The translations under genes were made by a program, and so were the position numbers. A stretch of DNA of 64,000 bases, taken from Kribbella antibiotica. Its GTDB lineage: Bacteria; Actinomycetota; Actinomycetes; Propionibacteriales; Kribbellaceae. Positions 59,571-64,000 of the stretch are shown piece after piece (positions within the stretch are counted from its first letter, which is position 1; the number at the start of each line of letters is the position of its first letter). The stretch covers positions 1-64,000 of the forward strand of contig NZ_SMKX01000007.1 of assembly GCF_004349055.1 (NCBI RefSeq). The letters are read 5' to 3'. The notes beneath the pieces are model-generated. The model was given only the letters and a program-made list of their open reading frames with translations. It did not search any database and had not been told where the DNA came from.

Positions 59571-59609
59571 CCTGCGGCTGGCCCACGCCAGATCTTGGCC
59601 AGCCGCAGG
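59571..59609. terminator. Bidirectional hairpin terminator
   Basis: CCTGCGGCTGGCC (59571-59583) pairs perfectly with GGCCAGCCGCAGG (59597-59609) with a 13-nt loop, between the ends of the M20 gene and the first protease gene, which converge. Confidence 0.85.
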
Positions 59610-59620
59610 GGTTCGAGGGG

Positions 59621-61048
59621 TCAGGCGAGCTTGACGGTGTACGCGCCGCGACTGCCGTACGTCGTGTAGCCCGTGCTCAGCGGGTCGCCGTAGCCGACGT
59701 TGTCGATGCGGACGTAATAGGTGCCCGCAGCCAGGTTGGCGGTCACCGAAGCGCCGAGACCCGTCGGAGTCGCGGCATCGCTCTGGCCCGAGGCGGGGTC
59801 GGCCGAGGCGACGACGGCACCGGCGCTGTTGAGCAGGTCGAGCTTGATGTCCAGGTTTCCACCGGACGCGGCAGCGTTGGCGGTTGCCGTGTAGTTGCCG
59901 GCCGTGGTCACCGTGACCTTGTAGACGTCGGTGTCGGTCTCGGCCGCGATGTAGCCGGTGGCCGTCGTGCCGATCGCCAGCGCGGCAGCGGCGGCAGTCG
60001 TGTCACCAGCCTCGTCCGCGCGCAGTGCGAGACCGTGCGTACCCACTACGCCGAAGTCGTCTTCCTTGTTGTTGGCGTCGGCGTACTCACCCTTGCTCCA
60101 CTGGCTGATGCCGCGGTAGTACCCGACGCCCATGATCGGCGCCCAGGCGTTGTGGCCCTGGTAATAACCCACGGTCGAAGTGCCGTCGTGACTGAGACCA
60201 ACGTTGTGGCCGGCCTCATGCGAGGCTGCCTCGGCTAGGTTCTTCGCGCCGGTGCCGACACCCTTGGTGAAGACGAGCGCAGGCTGGTAGTAGTCGTGCT
60301 GGCTGCTGTTGTCATAGACACCGACATACGCGACACCGCCACAACCACAGCCGGACTGGTACCAGGTGTCCGGGTCGATCAGCACGCGCGTCCCGTACTG
60401 CGCATCCGACGCACCGGCCCGGTCGATCGCGGACTGCGCCGGCGCCTGCGTGGTGACGTCGACGTCGAAGGTGGCGTAGTCCTCCGCAACCCGCGTCCAC
60501 ACATCCCGTACGACGTCCTGTTCCGCGGTGCTGTAGCTCGCCGGGTTGCCGTCGGTGTCGTACGCCGACACGTTCACCGGGTCGATCGACTTCGCCGCGT
60601 TCCACGCCGTACCGGTGATGGTGTGGCCGTCGAAGTCCAGGTAGATCACGCGGTTCGAGCCGGGCTTGCTGTGCAGTTCGAACGCCGGACCGGTCGCCGC
60701 GTCGACGGCCTCCGTAGCCCAGCGCGGCGACGCCTCTTCGGACTTCTGCGTCGGAGTCAGCTGCGGTTCGCGGTAGAACAGGCGGCTACCGGCGTCGAGC
60801 CAGGCGGTCTTGTCGGTGGCCAGAATGCGCTGCAACTGGTCGGCAGGCAGTCCGTTGCTCGCGGCCACTTCAGCCAGCCGGCTCTTGATTTGAGCCAGTG
60901 CTTTGACACCGGGGGTGGGCTGTCCGAGCAGCTGGTCGAGCGGGAGCTGTTGTGCGGCGGCGTGGGCGCCGGCCGATACAGCGAGGCCTCCTATTACGAC
61001 CGCGGCAGTGCAAGCGAGCGCGCCAGTACGGCGGAGTTGTTTCCTCAC
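59621..61048 (-). CDS. Secreted metzincin-like zinc protease with PPC-like domain (copy 1)
   Basis: A 475-aa exported protease. Signal peptide at 1-32 (AVSAGAHA), a propeptide to about 105, and a catalytic domain with HEAGHNVGLSH (His277, Glu278, His281, His287) and the Met-turn IMGVGY (Met306), the metzincin set. The C-terminal 110 residues resemble the bacterial pre-peptidase C-terminal (PPC) fold (YYVRIDNVGYGDPLSTGYTT). Paralogous to the next gene upstream, with a terminator between them, so regulated separately. Confidence 0.85.
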   Translation of the reverse strand: MRKQLRRTGALACTAAVVIGGLAVSAGAHAAAQQLPLDQLLGQPTPGVKALAQIKSRLAEVAASNGLPADQLQRILATDKTAWLDAGSRLFYREPQLTPTQKSEEASPRWATEAVDAATGPAFELHSKPGSNRVIYLDFDGHTITGTAWNAAKSIDPVNVSAYDTDGNPASYSTAEQDVVRDVWTRVAEDYATFDVDVTTQAPAQSAIDRAGASDAQYGTRVLIDPDTWYQSGCGCGGVAYVGVYDNSSQHDYYQPALVFTKGVGTGAKNLAEAASHEAGHNVGLSHDGTSTVGYYQGHNAWAPIMGVGYYRGISQWSKGEYADANNKEDDFGVVGTHGLALRADEAGDTTAAAAALAIGTTATGYIAAETDTDVYKVTVTTAGNYTATANAAASGGNLDIKLDLLNSAGAVVASADPASGQSDAATPTGLGASVTANLAAGTYYVRIDNVGYGDPLSTGYTTYGSRGAYTVKLA

Positions 61049-61087
61049 GAAGGTCCTCCAGGGGTTGGGCGGTTGTTCCCCCCAGAA

Positions 61088-61126
61088 CCCGGGGCCGTCG
61101 ATCTCGGTGGGAACGACGGCCCCGGG
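61088..61126 (-). terminator. Hairpin terminator between the protease genes
   Basis: CCCGGGGCCGTCG (61088-61100) pairs perfectly with CGACGGCCCCGGG (61114-61126). It lies 16 bp after the stop of copy 2 and before copy 1, on the minus strand, so the genes are probably separate transcripts. Confidence 0.8.
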
Positions 61127-61141
61127 CAGCTCTGGTTGTAC

Positions 61142-62575
61142 CTAGCCGGCTGTCACACGCACCGTGTACGCGCCACGGCTCCCGTACGTCGAATAGCCGG
61201 TGTTCAGCGGGCTGGCATAGCCAACGTTGTCGACCCGCACGTAATAGCGCCCGGCCGTGACCTGGCGGCTGATGCTTGCGCTCAGACCGGTCGGCGTGGC
61301 CGAGTTGGACTGTCCGGCGGCCGGGTCGGCGGTGACAACGACGTTGCCGGCCGAGTCGAGCAGCTGGAGCTTGATGTCCAGGTCGCCACCGGAGTTGGCG
61401 GCGAAGGTGAAGGTGCCGGCGGCCAGGTCGATGCCGAACACGTCGACGTCGGTGTCGTTGGCGTAGACACCGGAGGCCGCCGTACCGAGCGTGAGCGCGG
61501 TGGCGTTGCTGGTCGCGTTGCCGTGGTCGTCGGCGCGTAGGGCGAGGCCGTTCTGGCCGACGACGGCGAAGTCGTCTTCCTTGTTGTTGGCGCCCGAGTA
61601 TTCGCCCTTGCTCCACTGGCTGATCGCCTTGGAGTAGCCGACGCCCATGATCGGGGCCCAGGCGCCGTGACCGGTGTAGTACCCGACCGACGCCGTACCG
61701 TCGTGGCTCAGGCCGACGTTGTGTCCGGCCTCGTGGGCGGCGGCTTCGGCGATGTTCTTCGCGCCGGTGCCGACACCCTTGGTGAAGACGAGGGCGGGCT
61801 GGTAGTACGCGTGCTGGCTGGTGCTGTCGTAGACGCCGACGTAGGCGACTCCGCCGCAGCCACAACCCGACTGGTACCAAGTGGTCGGGTCGATCAGCAC
61901 CCGCGTCCCGTACTGCTGGTCGGACGAACCAGAGCGCGTGATCGCGGACTCGGCCGGTGCCTGCGTGGTGACGTCTACGTCGAAGGGCGCGTAGTCCTCG
62001 GCCACCCGAGCCCAAACATCCCGTACGACGTCCTGTTCCGCGGTGCTGTAACTCCCGGGGTTGCCGTCGGTGTCGTACGCCGTGACGTTGACCGTGGCGG
62101 GCTTCCCGCCGGTGTTCCACGCCGTACCGGTGATGGTGTGGCCGTCGAAGTCCAGGTAGATCACGCGGTTCGAGCCGGGCTTGCTGTGCAGTTCGAACGC
62201 CGGACCGGTGGCCGCGGCAACTGCCTTGGTCGCCCAGCGCGGGGAAGCCGGGGCTGCCGTCTTGGCACTGTTGACAGGCTCGCGGAAGAACAGTTTGCCG
62301 TCGCGGTCGAGCCAGCTGGTCTTGTCGGTGGCCAGGATCTGCTGCAGCTTGGCGGCGGCGATGCCGTTGCGGTCGGCAAGCTCTGTGAGCCGGGACTGGA
62401 CGAGGCCGAGCGCGGTCTTGCCTTGGAGCTCCTTGCCGAGCAACTGGTCGATCGGGGTGGGGGCGGGAGCGGACTGCTGGGCGGTGGCCGAGTTGCCGGC
62501 GACAACGGCCAGGGCGCCGAACGCTACGGCACCGGCGCCAACGAGGGCACCGATACGGCGGGGGCGGGTGTGCAT
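61142..62575 (-). CDS. Secreted metzincin-like zinc protease with PPC-like domain (copy 2)
   Basis: A 477-aa paralogue of copy 1 with the same plan: signal peptide (about 1-32, ending SATA), propeptide, catalytic domain with HEAGHNVGLSH (His281, Glu282, His285, His291) and IMGVGY, and a PPC-like tail. The mature parts are very similar, and 96 bp of DNA is identical between the copies. ATG 62575 has GAGGAGG upstream; the longer frame to 62686 lacks a signal peptide at its start. Extracellular proteolysis; substrates unknown. Confidence 0.85.
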   Translation of the reverse strand: MHTRPRRIGALVGAGAVAFGALAVVAGNSATAQQSAPAPTPIDQLLGKELQGKTALGLVQSRLTELADRNGIAAAKLQQILATDKTSWLDRDGKLFFREPVNSAKTAAPASPRWATKAVAAATGPAFELHSKPGSNRVIYLDFDGHTITGTAWNTGGKPATVNVTAYDTDGNPGSYSTAEQDVVRDVWARVAEDYAPFDVDVTTQAPAESAITRSGSSDQQYGTRVLIDPTTWYQSGCGCGGVAYVGVYDSTSQHAYYQPALVFTKGVGTGAKNIAEAAAHEAGHNVGLSHDGTASVGYYTGHGAWAPIMGVGYSKAISQWSKGEYSGANNKEDDFAVVGQNGLALRADDHGNATSNATALTLGTAASGVYANDTDVDVFGIDLAAGTFTFAANSGGDLDIKLQLLDSAGNVVVTADPAAGQSNSATPTGLSASISRQVTAGRYYVRVDNVGYASPLNTGYSTYGSRGAYTVRVTAG

Positions 62576-62740
62576 AGAGGGGTCCTCCTCAGGGACTCCG
62601 CGTGTCTCACTTGACTTAGCCTCACGAGCGGTGTGTGAGAACGCACTGTGCGTAGCCTGCCCGATGACTTGGCCCGCTGTATACATTTTTCGCCGGATTT
62701 AACGTTTGAGCTGACCGGGTCCGGACAGCAGGATGAGCCC

Positions 62741-63178
62741 ATGCGATACGTGATGATGATGCGGGCCAGCGCGGGTTCCGAGGCGTGGGAGCAGCCGAGT
62801 GAGCAGAGCCTGAACGAGATGACTCAGGTGATGGCCGAGATGGCTGAGAAGGGCGTGCTGCTCGCGGGCGAGGGGCTGTTGCCCAGCTCGGAGGGGTTCC
62901 GGCTGGTGCCGGACGGCGGGAAGGCGCGCGTGGTCGATGGGCCGTTCACGGAGACCAAGGAGCTGATCGCCGGGTTCTGTCTGATCGAGGTCGCGTCTCG
63001 TGAGGAGGCTCAGGAGTGGGCTGAGCGGTGTTTCGCGGCGGACCACGGGAACACGGCGGGGATCGAGCTCAGGCGGGTCGCTACGGCGGAGGACTTCGGC
63101 GACAACTTCACGCCGGAAGCGCGGGCGCGCGAGGAGAACACCATGGCGGTGCTCGACGCGCGGCGGTCAGAGGACTAG
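62741..63178 (+). CDS. YCII-related (DGPF domain) protein
   Basis: A 145-aa cytoplasmic protein with the ferredoxin-like YCII fold and its signature DGPFTETKELIAGFCLIEV. Many members sit next to ECF sigma factors; here no sigma gene is adjacent. Function unknown. I start at ATG 62741, which gives the normal MRYVMMMRA N-terminus. The end overlaps the convergent dehydrogenase gene by 12 bp. Confidence 0.88.
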   Translation: MRYVMMMRASAGSEAWEQPSEQSLNEMTQVMAEMAEKGVLLAGEGLLPSSEGFRLVPDGGKARVVDGPFTETKELIAGFCLIEVASREEAQEWAERCFAADHGNTAGIELRRVATAEDFGDNFTPEARAREENTMAVLDARRSED

Positions 63179-64000
63179 TACCTGACGGATCGCCGTACCG
63201 GCGGCGAGGGTGTCGAAGGCTTCGTTGAGGTTCTCGAGGGCGACGGTTGCGCTGAGCAACCGGTCCACCGGGAGGCGACCGGCTTGGTAGAGGGCGATGT
63301 AGCGCGGGATGTCGCGGCTGGGGATCGCGGAGCCGAGGTAGGAACCCTTGATGGTGCGTTCTTCGGCGACGAGGCTGACCGCGGGGATGCTGAAGGTTTG
63401 CGAGGGATGCGGGAGGCCGACCGTGACGGTGGTGCCGCCGCGGCGGGTGGCGGCGTAGGCCTGTTCGAGGACCTTCCCGCTGCCGACGGTCTCGAAGGCG
63501 TAGTCGGCGCCGCCACGGGTGGCATCGCGGACCCCTTCTACTACGTCCGGGCCGGCGGGGACGACATGAGTGGCACCAAGGGACAGCGCAAGCTCAAGCT
63601 TCTCCGGTACGACGTCCACAGCGACCAGCGGGTGAGCGCCGACGAGGGCGGCACCGAGCAACGCCGCCAGCCCGACACCGCCTAGGCCGAAGACGACTGC
63701 ACTTTGGCCGGCGCGGACCTGCGCGGTATTCACCACGGCGCCGACACCGGTCATGACCGCACAGCCGAACAGGGCGGCGATCTCAGGCGGCAGCATCGGG
63801 TCGATCTTCACGGCAGACCGCGCTGAGACGACAGCATGGTCGGCAAATCCCGAGACGCCGAGATGGTGGTGAACCCCGTCCAGACGCCGTACGCCGGAGA
63901 GCAGCCTGCCAGCTGCGTTCGCCGCAGCGCCGGGTTCGCAGAGAGCCGCCCGGCCGGAGGCGCACGGACCGCAATCCCCACAGGCTGGGACGAAAGCGAA
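63167..64000 (-). CDS. Zinc-dependent alcohol dehydrogenase (5' end outside the window)
   Basis: A 277-residue C-terminal part of a medium-chain dehydrogenase; the frame stays open to the right edge. Residues near the edge, CGDCGPCASGRAALC, are the four-cysteine structural zinc site. GLGGVG is the NAD motif, and the protein ends TAIRQVLVL. The catalytic zinc Cys/His lie beyond the window. An in-frame GTG at 63811 is internal and not the start. Similar to class III-type or aryl-alcohol dehydrogenases. Confidence 0.88.
   Translation of the reverse strand, partial: FAFVPACGDCGPCASGRAALCEPGAAANAAGRLLSGVRRLDGVHHHLGVSGFADHAVVSARSAVKIDPMLPPEIAALFGCAVMTGVGAVVNTAQVRAGQSAVVFGLGGVGLAALLGAALVGAHPLVAVDVVPEKLELALSLGATHVVPAGPDVVEGVRDATRGGADYAFETVGSGKVLEQAYAATRRGGTTVTVGLPHPSQTFSIPAVSLVAEERTIKGSYLGSAIPSRDIPRYIALYQAGRLPVDRLLSATVALENLNEAFDTLAAGTAIRQVLVL

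Noticed and set aside
61142-62686. Longer start for protease copy 2 at 62686
   Set aside because: The extra 37 residues would precede the signal peptide, while ATG 62575 has GAGGAGG and an immediate signal sequence.

Overview
This looks like a chromosomal segment of a high-GC Gram-positive actinomycete. The DNA is GC-rich with strong third-position GC, GTG starts are common, and several genes seem to be leaderless. The protein repertoire (SCO6880-type conjugation genes, FemX with an alanine-racemase-like partner, PadR with inositol-phosphate synthase, a SigE-family ECF factor, GH92 mannosidase) fits Kribbella or a close relative in the Propionibacteriales. That assignment is inference; no rRNA is present. 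From memory, the backbone (dnaB, MATE, rplI-rpsR-ssb-rpsF, femX and racemase-like gene, class A PBP, PadR-ino1) matches the S. coelicolor block around SCO3899-SCO3911.

Layout. 1-9.8 kb: accessory metabolism and regulators (MFS/dienelactone hydrolase opposite LysR, PTP-like phosphatase, RidA-like protein, FAD oxidoreductase opposite a WYL regulator, DoxX pair opposite MerR, HEAT-repeat pair). 9.9-14.7 kb: dnaB, interrupted by two inteins, and a divergent MATE transporter, separated by about 360 bp rich in DnaA-box-like sequences. 14.7-28.1 kb: a minus-strand, tightly overlapped type IV secretion-like operon (degenerate P-loop protein, pilin-like protein, VirB8-like protein, two VirB6/TrbL-like paralogues, SCO6880-like protein, VirB4-like ATPase with its own intein, VirD4/TraG-like coupling protein, DUF4913-like protein), with a divergent membrane protein and a small secreted repeat protein. 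No relaxase or integrase is visible. 28.2-30.0 kb: rpsF-ssb-rpsR-rplI with a structured leader. 30.2-42.1 kb: endonuclease IV with a DNA-damage-type promoter, Nudix, MFS, a TetR/SDR locus, femX and its partner, an amidohydrolase, a methyltransferase, GtrA and an epimerase. 42.3-51.3 kb: a large GH92 mannosidase, ECF sigma with a membrane partner, a PIG-V-like mannosyltransferase and a class A PBP. 51.4-58.4 kb: AtoE-type transporter opposite PadR-ino1, a DUF72 protein, then a coupled trio (57-aa protein, HEHSH putative metallopeptidase, DUF222/HNH protein). 58.4-64 kb: M20 amidohydrolase, two tandem paralogous secreted metzincin-like proteases, a YCII/DGPF protein and the 3' part of a zinc alcohol dehydrogenase.

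Most notable: two inteins with the class 3 Trp-Cys-Thr signature sit at the same point of the P-loop in two unrelated ATPases (DnaB and the VirB4-like protein) about 8 kb apart. DnaB also carries a class 1 intein with a LAGLIDADG domain. Other points of interest are the secretion-like operon embedded in a conserved housekeeping block, the DnaA-box cluster next to dnaB, the coupled 57-aa/metallopeptidase pair, and a set of well-defined palindromic operators. No CRISPR array, tRNA, rRNA or intact insertion sequence was seen.
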